Shown here: piece after piece, positions 1 to 5,848 of the stretch
How the letters are laid out: every line of letters starts with the position of its first letter
Numbering within the stretch: the first letter of the stretch is position 1
Assembly: GCA_937925565.1 (NCBI GenBank)
Contig: CALALM010000278.1
Coordinates: 1 to 5,848 of the forward strand
Origin: an uncultured Centipeda sp.
Lineage (GTDB): Bacteria; Bacillota; Negativicutes; Selenomonadales; Selenomonadaceae
Length of the DNA stretch: 5,848 nt
Reading direction: 5' to 3'
Notes under the pieces: generated by a model
What the model was told of the DNA's origin: nothing
Database searches by the model: none
What the model saw: only the letters and a program-made list of their open reading frames with translations
Program-made: the position numbers and the translations under genes

Positions 1-255
1 CCATTGGACGAGGAACTTGTCATTCGCACAGCGCAGGAATGTGGAAAGATCGTGACAGTTGAGGAGCACAATATCCTTGGCGGACTGGGAGAGGCTGTCG
101 CCGCTGTTCTTGCAGAAAAATATCCGACGCTTGTGCACCGTATCGGCATTCGTGATGAGTTCGGTCATTCGGGTCCTGCAGCGGAACTGATGAAGCAGTT
201 TGGGCTCACTGCAGAGCATATTGTGGAACAGACAAAGTTGCTCGTTGGAAAATAA
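1..255 (+). CDS. Transketolase C-terminal subunit (split transketolase), 3' end only
   Basis: This is the last 84 residues of a protein whose start lies before the window; frame 1 is open from base 1 to a TAA at 253-255. The fragment carries the C-terminal transketolase signature IVTVEEHNILGGLGEAVA (about residues 17-34 of the visible part), followed by the usual GxRDxFGxSG stretch and a LTAEHIVE-type end. In this family the segment is the transketolase C-terminal domain of the pyrimidine-binding/C-terminal subunit. With its partner it transfers two-carbon ketol units in the non-oxidative pentose phosphate pathway, using thiamine diphosphate. A deoxyxylulose-phosphate synthase has a related VTVEE..GG motif, but the DEFGHSG and LTAEHIV pattern fits split transketolase better. 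That the protein is the short C-terminal subunit and not the end of a full-length enzyme is inferred from sequence style; the start is not visible. A strong terminator follows 10 bp after the stop. Confidence 0.85.
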   Translation, partial: PLDEELVIRTAQECGKIVTVEEHNILGGLGEAVAAVLAEKYPTLVHRIGIRDEFGHSGPAAELMKQFGLTAEHIVEQTKLLVGK

Positions 256-265
256 GTGAATTTGG

Positions 266-300
266 AAAGGTGCTTTTAACTTTGTAAAGGCGCCTTTTTT
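266..300 (+). terminator. Rho-independent terminator after the transketolase gene
   Basis: The arms 266-277 and 286-297 pair over 12 bp with two G-U wobbles (AAAGGTGCTTTT against AAAGGCGCCTTT) around an 8-base loop, and the run of T at 295-300 follows directly. The hairpin sits just after the stop codon at 253-255 and before the next promoter. It therefore separates the transketolase unit from the downstream genes. Confidence 0.88.
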
Positions 301-341
301 ATTGACCAAGTCTGATTTGCTGTTGCCATAGATAAAATGGC

Positions 342-370
342 TTGTAGATTTTGAGGGAATTGTTTATAAT
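342..370 (+). promoter_or_regulatory. Sigma-70/SigA-type promoter for the downstream operon
   Basis: A perfect TATAAT -10 box lies at 365-370. A partial -35 box TTGTAG lies at 342-347, leaving a 17-bp spacer. The expected transcription start is near 376-378, giving a leader of about 30 nt before the ATG at 409. The position, just after the terminator and in the only sizeable gap of the window, supports it. The -35 matches only moderately (TTGxxx), so an activator or weak basal use is possible. Confidence 0.7.
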
Positions 371-408
371 GTAGAAAAGTTTATGTTTCTAAGTGAAAGA
401 GGATCTTC

Positions 409-1458
409 ATGAAGCGGTATATGCTGTTTATCATGATTGCCGTCATCCTCGTGACCATGATTGCCGCAGGTTCCGCATATCTGTCATCGGGGACGCGCGG
501 TGTGCAACGCCATCCCATGCAGGAAATTACAGCCTATACATCATTTCCGACAGAGATTGCGGCAGTGCTGTCCGAGGAGTATGAAAAAGAGTATAATGTC
601 CGTGTCAACTTCGTTCAGCTATCGTCCGAACAGATTTTAATACGCCTGCATGAACAAGCTCTGGGGGATGATGACGGCAAGGCGTCACTTATTCTGGCAG
701 ATCGCGAAACGCTGGATCGAGCGTCTGCAGCCGGTTATCTTATGCCATATATTTCGGAAAAGGGCGATCAGGTTGCAGATTCGTTCCGTCATCCAAACCG
801 CTACTGGACGGGTGTATGGTATGATCCCGTGGTCTTTGCGGTGAATCAGGATTATCTCAGGACACATCTCGATCTGCCAAACTCTTGGCAGCAGCTCGCT
901 CAGCAGAGGGACATCCGCATTGGGACAACGGATTTTATGGCGGCGGATGCTTCGTCGAATCTGCTCTACAGCATGATTGCCGAGTATGGGGATCAGCGTG
1001 CCTTTGAGATTTGGCGCAGGATACAGCCGAAGATCATGCAGTACTCCAAATACCTGCATACGCCTGTGCGACAGGCAGGCATGGGCGAGGTGGATCTTTC
1101 GGTGGCGGTTCTGAGTGAGACCCTGCGCTATGTGCATGACGAATATCCCATTCGCATTCTCTATCCTGTGGATGGTACATCTGCTGTTATTTACGGCACG
1201 GGCATAGCATTTCGCTCGTCGGAACGAGATGCGCATACGGCAGAGGTGTTTTCGGATTGGCTGCTTTCAGATGAGGCGCAGTTTGCACTTGCACAGCATC
1301 GTTTCTACTTGCTGACAACGAACCCAATGACGCTTTCCTATCAGATGTTTGCGGGGAAAAATATCAATATTTTTAGAAACAGACCGTATTTCAGTAAGGA
1401 GGAAAAGGAGATTCTCCTAGATCGCTGGATCAAAGAGGTGCGGTTCAACGAAGAATAA
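409..1458 (+). CDS. Exported or membrane-anchored family 1 extracellular solute-binding protein
   Basis: The 349-aa product starts with a short basic segment and a hydrophobic stretch (about residues 4-24), which is either a Sec signal peptide or an uncleaved anchor. There is no cysteine anywhere in the protein, so it cannot be a lipoprotein. The rest resembles periplasmic binding proteins of the iron(III)/thiamine/polyamine group: ITAYTSFPTEIAA (40-52) at the first strand, a hydrophobic DYL..PNSW region (148-160), YPVDGTSAVIYGTGIAF (252-268) as in the family's 'yP.dG....G..i' segment, and a FSDWLLSDEAQ helix (281-291). The ATG is chosen because AAAGAGGA (396-403) lies 5 nt upstream and gives an intact signal sequence. 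No permease or ATPase gene lies nearby, so the ligand is unknown. It could serve a transporter encoded elsewhere or a sensing role. The family call is from pattern recognition; the ligand is not inferable. Confidence 0.72.
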   Translation: MKRYMLFIMIAVILVTMIAAGSAYLSSGTRGVQRHPMQEITAYTSFPTEIAAVLSEEYEKEYNVRVNFVQLSSEQILIRLHEQALGDDDGKASLILADRETLDRASAAGYLMPYISEKGDQVADSFRHPNRYWTGVWYDPVVFAVNQDYLRTHLDLPNSWQQLAQQRDIRIGTTDFMAADASSNLLYSMIAEYGDQRAFEIWRRIQPKIMQYSKYLHTPVRQAGMGEVDLSVAVLSETLRYVHDEYPIRILYPVDGTSAVIYGTGIAFRSSERDAHTAEVFSDWLLSDEAQFALAQHRFYLLTTNPMTLSYQMFAGKNINIFRNRPYFSKEEKEILLDRWIKEVRFNEE

Positions 1459-1466
1459 CGAAAGCC

Positions 1467-1475
1467 AGAGGAGAG
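1467..1475 (+). promoter_or_regulatory. Ribosome binding site that fixes the GTG start of rimO
   Basis: AGAGGAGAG ends 8 nt before the GTG at 1484. No in-frame ATG occurs until codon 20, and a start there would remove the cluster ligand Cys10. The GTG is therefore needed for a functional protein. Confidence 0.8.
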
Positions 1476-1483
1476 TTTTATCA

Positions 1484-2812
1484 GTGAAAGCAGGTTTTAT
1501 CAGTCTCGGGTGTGCAAAGAATCTCGTCGATACAGAGGTCATGCTCGGTATTATGCGGGAGCATGGCATTGAGATCACCAATGAGCCGGCGGAGGCGGAT
1601 ATCCTGATCGTCAATACCTGTGCATTTATTCAATCTGCAAAAGAAGAGTCCATCACTACGGTGCTTGGAATGGCAGACTATAAGGAAGTTGGTCGCTGCC
1701 GCAGTCTCATTGTGGCGGGCTGCCTCGGGCAACGTTACGGGCAACAGCTCCTTGATGAAATTCCGGAAGCCAATGCCATTATCGGGACAGGAGCATGGAG
1801 CCGTATCATGGAGGTTGTTCAGGAGACACTGAAAGGGCGGCGGCTCTTGATCTCCGGGAAGGATGAGACCATCTATGATGCCAAGACGCCGCGCCTACGC
1901 ACAACACCGAATTATACAGCCTATGTCAAGATTGCGGAAGGGTGTGATCATCACTGTGCGTTCTGTGCGATTCCACTTATCCGCGGCAGTTTCCGCAGCA
2001 GGGATATGGAAGATATTGTTGCGGAGGCTCATGACCTTGCAGAAAATGGCGTACGGGAACTCGTTCTCATCGCACAGGACAGTGCGAACTATGGTCTGGA
2101 TCGCTACAAGAAGCCCATGCTTCCATCGCTTCTGTTGGAGTTGGCGAAAATTGAGAAGATTGTGTGGATCCGTGTGCTATACAGCTATCCAAAATACTTC
2201 ACAGATGAACTCATCGAGGTGTTCGCAACCGAACCCAAGGTTGTGAAATATGTCGATCTTCCTCTTCAGCACGCACACAATGCTGTCCTGCGGTCGATGA
2301 ATCGCCCGGATACGCGTGAAGGGGTAGAGAAGCTGATCAAAAAGCTGCGTGACCGCATTCCGGGTGTAGCGATTCGTTCAACCTTTATTGTGGGTTTTCC
2401 GGGAGAGACGGACACACACTATCAAGCGCTTCGCTCCTTTGTGGAGGCTCAACGGTTCGACAAAGTCGGAATCTTTACCTACTCCGAGGAGGAAGATACA
2501 CCTGCGGCAAGTATGGCGCATAAGGTTCCCGAGGAGATCATTCAGGAGCGCTATCACGATCTGATGAGCCTCCAGAGCAAGATCTCGGAGGAGATTAATA
2601 TCGGACTGGAAGGACTTGAAATGGATGTCCTAATTGAGGGGCGTGATACAGAGCAACAGGCGATTGCGGTGGGACGTTCCTATCGGGAGGCACCGGAGGT
2701 GGACGGACAGATCTACGTCGAGGGAGATACAAAAAGTTGTGTCGGTGATATCGTGCGTGTGCGTTTCCTACAGGGCTTTACCTATGATATCGTGGGTGAG
2801 AGGGTGCATTGA
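1484..2812 (+). CDS. rimO: Ribosomal protein S12 (aspartate-C3) methylthiotransferase RimO
   Basis: RimO is a radical-SAM enzyme that adds a methylthio group to a conserved aspartate of ribosomal protein S12, using two [4Fe-4S] clusters. The 442-aa product has the full family layout. The N-terminal MTTase domain holds GCAKN (Cys10), NTCAF (Cys46) and AGCLGQRY (Cys80), which bind the auxiliary cluster. The radical-SAM motif GCDHHCAFC (153-161; Cys154, Cys158, Cys161) follows, and then YVDLPLQHA (257-265), with FIVGFPGETD (301-310) downstream. A C-terminal TRAM-like domain (about 375-442) completes the usual length. GCAKNLVDTE at the N-terminus and LPLQHA separate RimO from the tRNA methylthiotransferase MiaB, which is the main alternative. 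The gene starts at GTG with a strong ribosome binding site, 25 bp after the solute-binding protein gene. Its TGA shares one base with the ATG of pncC. Confidence 0.96.
   Translation: MKAGFISLGCAKNLVDTEVMLGIMREHGIEITNEPAEADILIVNTCAFIQSAKEESITTVLGMADYKEVGRCRSLIVAGCLGQRYGQQLLDEIPEANAIIGTGAWSRIMEVVQETLKGRRLLISGKDETIYDAKTPRLRTTPNYTAYVKIAEGCDHHCAFCAIPLIRGSFRSRDMEDIVAEAHDLAENGVRELVLIAQDSANYGLDRYKKPMLPSLLLELAKIEKIVWIRVLYSYPKYFTDELIEVFATEPKVVKYVDLPLQHAHNAVLRSMNRPDTREGVEKLIKKLRDRIPGVAIRSTFIVGFPGETDTHYQALRSFVEAQRFDKVGIFTYSEEEDTPAASMAHKVPEEIIQERYHDLMSLQSKISEEINIGLEGLEMDVLIEGRDTEQQAIAVGRSYREAPEVDGQIYVEGDTKSCVGDIVRVRFLQGFTYDIVGERVH
2798..2806 (+). promoter_or_regulatory. Ribosome binding site for pncC inside the end of rimO
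   Basis: GAGAGGGTG lies within the last codons of rimO. The AGG core is about 8 nt before the ATG at 2812. A TTG directly in front (2809) is in frame, but the ATG has the better spacing and codon. The TGATG stop-start junction suggests translational coupling. Confidence 0.6.
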
Positions 2813-3303
2813 TGGACTTTACAGATGAAATACCGGCTGAGCGGACGGGGAAGGAACTGCGTGCAGCAGGACTTACGATTGCCTGTGCGGAATCTTGTAC
2901 CGGCGGACTTCTCACGAGTATGCTCACGGACGTGTCCGGTAGTTCCTCCTACGTCATGGGGAGTGTGGTGTCCTATTCCAATGATGTGAAGGCACGTGTG
3001 CTCCATGTTTCTGAGGAGACGCTTGCCGTTTACGGCGCCGTTTCGGAGGAGACTGCGCGGGAGATGGCGCAGAGTGTGCGCAAACTCATATATGCCGATA
3101 TCGGTGTGGGAATTACGGGGATTGCAGGTCCTGATGGCGGTTCGACAGAAAAGCCCGTCGGGTTGGTCTATATTGCGGTAGCCGATCAGACACATACGGT
3201 TGTCCAAAAGAATAATTTTCACGGAACAAGATTTGAAAATAAACAGGCGGCTGTGCATAAAGCATTTGCCATGATCTGCGATATAATAAGGGGAGTCATA
3301 TGA
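2812..3303 (+). CDS. pncC: Nicotinamide-nucleotide amidase, stand-alone CinA C-terminal domain protein
   Basis: The 163-aa product is a complete CinA C-terminal domain. Proteins of this type deamidate nicotinamide mononucleotide to nicotinic acid mononucleotide in the pyridine nucleotide cycle, which salvages NAD. The visible signatures are ACAESCTGG (24-32; Ser28 is in the place of the catalytic serine), GSVVSYSNDVK (50-60; conserved Tyr55 and Lys60), GAVSEETA (75-82) and GITGIAGPDGG (100-110). There is no N-terminal molybdopterin-binding-like (COG1058) domain, so it matches the short PncC/YgaD form and not full-length CinA of about 410 aa. The family's activity is known from other bacteria; activity here is inferred. 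The ATG overlaps the rimO stop by one base, and the stop overlaps the next gene by four bases. Confidence 0.9.
   Translation: MDFTDEIPAERTGKELRAAGLTIACAESCTGGLLTSMLTDVSGSSSYVMGSVVSYSNDVKARVLHVSEETLAVYGAVSEETAREMAQSVRKLIYADIGVGITGIAGPDGGSTEKPVGLVYIAVADQTHTVVQKNNFHGTRFENKQAAVHKAFAMICDIIRGVI
3288..3295 (+). promoter_or_regulatory. Ribosome binding site for the 217-aa exported protein
   Basis: AAGGGGAG lies in the last codons of pncC, 4 nt before the ATG at 3300. With the ATGA overlap at 3300-3303 it indicates coupled translation of the two genes. Confidence 0.65.
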
Positions 3304-3953
3304 TAAAGAGTTATCGAAAAATAGCGATTGCCATTTCTGTTGTAGCGTTTTTGTCCGGTACATCACAGGCATTTTCCGCAGAGAAAGTAGATATGGAGAC
3401 GGTGCAGACGGATATGGGGCAATCCACATCCGAACTGTCCTACTCCTATAAGAGTGAGACGTACGGCTATCAGATTATGTGCCCAAGACCTCCTGTCGGG
3501 GTTATTCCTGCAAGTACGCTGTTTGAAAATCGGGAGGGCGAGATTCTGATCTTTGATAATGAGGAATATTATATTAAAAACGCATGGGTCGTTCTCGTCA
3601 ACGCATTTCCCGAAGATGCTCTACCAAATCTCAACCGGATAGATCCTGAGGAAGCAGCCACTCTTCTGTCACGAATTATGGGCAGCAATGGATATGAAGG
3701 AATCATGCTTGTCAACCTGACCGAAAGCAACAAGGCAATCTTTGCCACCACCGCCAAGGAGGTTGAGATTGATGAGGACGGCGACGGCACGCCGGATGCT
3801 ACTGCAACAGCAGACCGTCAAATGGCAGTCCTCTTTTTCCGTGGGGAGAACGGACAGCGCTATGGATTGGAACTCATCAATAATCCAGATCTGCGTGCTT
3901 CCTCGGTTTTCACATTTCTTGCGGGAGCACGTACACTGCACGCATTGATGTGA
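3300..3953 (+). CDS. Exported protein of unknown function with a DxDxDG calcium-type loop
   Basis: I do not recognise a named family for this 217-aa product. The N-terminus is a clear Sec signal peptide: basic residues at 3-6, a hydrophobic core at about 8-19, and a likely cut after SQAFSA near residue 27. The mature part starts with a polar linker rich in Ser/Thr. A mixed alpha/beta region of about 150 residues follows and begins with YGYQIMCPRPP (55-65). It has a single cysteine (Cys61), so no internal disulphide is possible. Residues 158-166 read DEDGDGTPD, an EF-hand-like or thrombospondin type 3-like DxDxDGxxD loop that may bind calcium. The YGYQIxCP start followed by strands loosely recalls PsbP/Mog1-type folds, but this is only an impression. 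It is coupled to pncC by a 4-bp overlap and lies 44 bp before another exported protein. It probably acts in the periplasm or at the cell surface. Confidence 0.85.
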   Translation: MIKSYRKIAIAISVVAFLSGTSQAFSAEKVDMETVQTDMGQSTSELSYSYKSETYGYQIMCPRPPVGVIPASTLFENREGEILIFDNEEYYIKNAWVVLVNAFPEDALPNLNRIDPEEAATLLSRIMGSNGYEGIMLVNLTESNKAIFATTAKEVEIDEDGDGTPDATATADRQMAVLFFRGENGQRYGLELINNPDLRASSVFTFLAGARTLHALM

Positions 3954-3997
3954 GCAGTTGTTTTCATAAACGATAGAGAATTAAAGGAGAAATATAA
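3954..3997 (+). other. Short intergenic gap with ribosome binding site, no visible terminator
   Basis: The 44-bp gap holds AAAGGAGA at 3983-3990, 7 nt before the ATG at 3998. I see no hairpin with a T-run and no credible -35/-10 pair, so read-through from the upstream genes is likely. Confidence 0.6.
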
Positions 3998-5359
3998 ATG
4001 AAAATGTCATCTAGGAAAACAATGCTCACTGCAGCGGTGCTTGTTACCCTTTCCTCGGGTACGACATATGCCGCTACGCCGGGAACGGTAGATTCACAAG
4101 ACTTGTTCCATGCTAACCGTTTGGTGACGGATCCTGCCAAGAATTCGGCAGTAGAAGAAGCCGCCTTAGGGGATCCGTATGAGGCGTCGATTTCGGGACA
4201 AAAGAAGAAATCCTCCGTTGCACATGTGTCGGAGACGGCGACTGTAAAGGCGGGGCAGCCGGCACATCTCCGTTGGGAGAGTGTTGACGCGCGACTTGCC
4301 GCACGCAATAATGAACCCTCGTTCAATCTTTCTGCACAAAAGCCGAAGCCTGTCATTATAACAGCTGAGGATATCCGGCGTGAGGAAAAGCTCGCAGCAA
4401 AAGAGGGGCGTCCCCCACGTGAACTTGTCGGGGACGTGAATATGAATCGTCCTGTACCGCCGCCAAAACCCAAGAAACCGACTCCTCCCACGGGGACAGA
4501 AAATTATGTGGATGGAGGGGCGGCAGATATCTTTACGCCGTCCGTTTCAAATGCAATATCTTCCGCAGGGCGTTCAGATTCTGCACAGGAATCTGCTGTA
4601 TCGCATGGAATGTATACACCTTCTTCCGCTTCAGAGCGGCATACGCCTGAGCAGCCGTCAGCCATATCAGGGCAAATGTATACACCGTCTGCTTCGCCCC
4701 ATACCGGCGCGCAGATTTCAGGCTCTGCGCAGCATGGATACGTACCGCAAGAAGTTTCCCCAAATACAGTAACATCGAGTATGCCATCTGTGCCATCTGC
4801 GGATATCATGCAACAGGCAGAGAGAATGGCGCAGGACTCTTCCACGATGATGTCGCCTGCGTCATCCGTCTCTACAGCAGCGATCACAAGTGTGGAACAG
4901 CGCCCCTCGCGTTCGCGTTATCCACAGCTTCCACAGAAAGAGTTTTCTCTGACGCCTTCTGCAGAGAATAGTGCTGTTCTTGACAGTACATCCATACAAG
5001 GATATTTTGCGGCACCGGTCAAAGATGTGACACCGGCAGTGGAACATTCGGTGCGCCCGGAGGGCGTTCCGGCATTGTACCCGCAACAGGTAATACAGAA
5101 CGAGGATGATCTTGCCAGCATTTCGGATGAGGTGCGCCGTCATATCCTTGCCGGTCAGCTTGCCATGGAGATTCAGCTTCAGCGTGATCCAAGCGTTGCA
5201 GGGATGCGTGCAATTACGAAAGTGCTGCGTGAGAATACAACCCTGACACATCTGCAGAAGATTGACTTCCTCATCGGTTTTGGTCGAGCTCTGCATCGCA
5301 GTGGTCTCCCACGTCAGCAGGAAGCGCTGCTCATCAAGACGATAGCAGAATCATTTTGA
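3998..5359 (+). CDS. Exported Ser/Pro-rich repeat protein with helical C-terminal domain, unknown function
   Basis: The 453-aa product is not recognised as a named family. A Sec signal peptide (residues 1-25) has a hydrophobic core at about 9-18 and a likely cut after TTYA at Ala25. Residues 26-150 are polar and charged, with a KAGQPAHLRWESVDARLAA segment (84-102). A proline-lysine spacer RPVPPPKPKKPTPP follows (151-164). Residues 165-350 are low complexity, rich in Ser, Ala, Pro, Thr and Gln, with four degenerate F/Y-x-P repeats. The last 85 residues (about 369-453) look folded and mostly helical and end at the stop. There is no cysteine in the protein, and no sortase, lipobox or C-terminal beta-barrel signal. 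The Pro-rich spacer would suit a protein that spans the periplasm or cell wall, as in TonB-like proteins, but no TonB C-terminal motif is seen. The ATG has a strong ribosome binding site. A start at the second Met (residue 3) is also possible. Confidence 0.85.
   Translation: MKMSSRKTMLTAAVLVTLSSGTTYAATPGTVDSQDLFHANRLVTDPAKNSAVEEAALGDPYEASISGQKKKSSVAHVSETATVKAGQPAHLRWESVDARLAARNNEPSFNLSAQKPKPVIITAEDIRREEKLAAKEGRPPRELVGDVNMNRPVPPPKPKKPTPPTGTENYVDGGAADIFTPSVSNAISSAGRSDSAQESAVSHGMYTPSSASERHTPEQPSAISGQMYTPSASPHTGAQISGSAQHGYVPQEVSPNTVTSSMPSVPSADIMQQAERMAQDSSTMMSPASSVSTAAITSVEQRPSRSRYPQLPQKEFSLTPSAENSAVLDSTSIQGYFAAPVKDVTPAVEHSVRPEGVPALYPQQVIQNEDDLASISDEVRRHILAGQLAMEIQLQRDPSVAGMRAITKVLRENTTLTHLQKIDFLIGFGRALHRSGLPRQQEALLIKTIAESF
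4529..4747 (+). repeat. Degenerate protein-level repeat (I/M-F/Y-T-P-S units) in the Ser/Pro-rich protein
   Basis: Four units can be aligned on IFTPS (residue 178), MYTPS (205), MYTPS (227) and a weaker GYVP (247), with spacings of 27, 22 and 20 residues. Flanks are also similar: SAVSHGMYTPSSAS against SAISGQMYTPSASP. At DNA level the two central copies share ATGTATACACC at 4610-4620 and 4676-4686. This points to duplication within the gene followed by drift. Confidence 0.6.
4782..4799 (+). repeat. Perfect 9-bp tandem duplication in the low-complexity region
   Basis: TGCCATCTG occurs twice head to tail at 4782-4790 and 4791-4799 and encodes MPSVPSA. It keeps the frame, as expected of a small slippage or duplication event. 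Confidence 0.65.
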
Positions 5360-5382
5360 TGGGATTCGGATGGGAGAACGTT

Positions 5383-5848
5383 ATGAAGCATTTTAACATT
5401 GCGGTGATTGCAGGGGATGGAATTGGTCCCGAAGTGATTGCGGAAGGGAAAAAGGTTTTTGCCGGAATTGCTGAAATAGACGGCGGTTTTTCCGTTACGT
5501 TTGAGGATTTTCCGTGGGGCTGCGAATACTATCTGAAAACCGGTGAAATGATGCCGGCAGATGGGCTGGACACACTGAAAAAGTTTGATGCTATCTATCT
5601 CGGAGCTGTCGGTTATCCGGGGGTTCCGGATCACATTTCTCTTGGCGGACTTCTGCTTCAGATTCGACGCGGTTGTGACGAGTACATCAATCTTCGTCCC
5701 GTACGTCTGCTGAAAGGTGCGCCATGTCCTCTCGCGAATGTTTTGCCTGAGGACATCAATATGATTGTCGTGCGTGAAAACAGTGAGGGTGAGTACGCAA
5801 ATGTCGGTGCACACCTCTATCCAGGGACAGAGCGCGAGATGGCACTCC
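5383..5848 (+). CDS. D-malate/tartrate dehydrogenase-type beta-decarboxylating dehydrogenase, 5' part
   Basis: The frame is open from the ATG at 5383 to the window edge, giving 155 residues of a protein that is usually about 350-360 aa. Members oxidise and decarboxylate a 2-hydroxy acid (D-malate, tartrate, or the related isopropylmalate or isocitrate) with NAD and a divalent metal in the cytoplasm. Visible motifs are IAGDGIGPEV (9-18), CEYYLKTGEMMP (47-58), FDAIYLGAVGYPGVPDHISL (68-87), the substrate arginines in IRR (Arg95), NLRPVRL (Arg105) and VVREN (Arg131), and PCPLA (114-118). VPDHISL and CEYY with MMP favour the DmlA/TtuC group over LeuB or Icd. The true substrate cannot be told from sequence alone. 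GGGAGA (5372-5377) is the ribosome binding site, 5 nt before the ATG. The gene lies 23 bp after the Ser/Pro-rich protein gene with no terminator between them. The SLWG tryptophan, as I recall it from family members, is Gly88 here. Confidence 0.9.
   Translation, partial: MKHFNIAVIAGDGIGPEVIAEGKKVFAGIAEIDGGFSVTFEDFPWGCEYYLKTGEMMPADGLDTLKKFDAIYLGAVGYPGVPDHISLGGLLLQIRRGCDEYINLRPVRLLKGAPCPLANVLPEDINMIVVRENSEGEYANVGAHLYPGTEREMAL

Noticed and set aside
302..307. TTGACC as an alternative -35 box upstream of 409
   Set aside because: No reasonable -10 hexamer lies 16-18 bp downstream; the TATAAT at 365-370 fits TTGTAG at 342-347 instead.
433..466. Direct repeat of ATGATTGCCG
   Set aside because: Both copies encode Met-Ile-Ala in the hydrophobic signal segment, so the repeat follows from low amino-acid complexity.
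685..1236. 183-aa open frame on the - strand
   Set aside because: It lies fully inside the solute-binding protein gene, has no recognisable domain and is read as an antisense shadow.
3282..3287. Perfect TATAAT just before the 217-aa protein gene
   Set aside because: No -35-like sequence lies at 16-18 bp upstream, and a start from it would fall within the ribosome binding site, leaving almost no leader.
2782..3429. 215-aa open frame on the - strand
   Set aside because: It runs antisense across pncC and into both neighbours; pncC has clear family motifs, and the - strand product has none.
3964..4491. 175-aa Gly/Ser/Arg-rich open frame on the - strand
   Set aside because: Its composition is the expected complement of the Pro/Lys/Ala-rich coding strand, and the + strand gene has a signal peptide and ribosome binding site.
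5314..5814. 166-aa open frame on the - strand
   Set aside because: It is antisense to the malate/tartrate dehydrogenase-like gene, whose family motifs are unmistakable.

Overview
The window reads as a stretch of low-to-medium-GC bacterial chromosome. All supported genes lie on the + strand and are tightly packed. A stand-alone C-terminal transketolase subunit, a Firmicutes-style RimO, strong AGGAGG-type ribosome binding sites and two Sec-exported proteins suggest a Firmicutes lineage. My best guess is a diderm Negativicutes (Selenomonas-like) genome, but that placement rests on general impression and not on a diagnostic marker.

Layout. Positions 1-255 hold the 3' end of a split transketolase (C-terminal section), closed by a convincing intrinsic terminator at 266-300. 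A sigma-70-type promoter at 342-370 then starts a new unit. This unit contains six genes in a row with no visible internal terminator: (1) a membrane-anchored or exported family 1 solute-binding protein without a lipobox (409-1458); (2) rimO, the ribosomal protein S12 methylthiotransferase, with a GTG start (1484-2812); (3) pncC, a stand-alone CinA C-terminal/nicotinamide-nucleotide amidase (2812-3303); (4) an unrecognised exported 217-aa protein with a DxDxDG calcium-type loop (3300-3953); (5) an unrecognised exported 453-aa Ser/Pro-rich protein with degenerate repeats and a helical C-terminal domain (3998-5359); (6) the 5' part of a D-malate/tartrate dehydrogenase-type beta-decarboxylating dehydrogenase, cut by the window edge (5383-5848).

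Gene spacing is 25 bp, a 1-bp overlap, a 4-bp overlap, 44 bp and 23 bp. Co-transcription of most or all of them is therefore likely. The products do not form one obvious pathway: rRNA-associated protein modification, NAD salvage, envelope proteins and carbon metabolism are mixed. The translational coupling rimO-pncC-217-aa protein is the firmest operon evidence.

I see no mobile element, CRISPR array, RNA gene or defence system. The parts least explained by known families are the two exported proteins and the orphan solute-binding protein. I do not claim that they form a new system.
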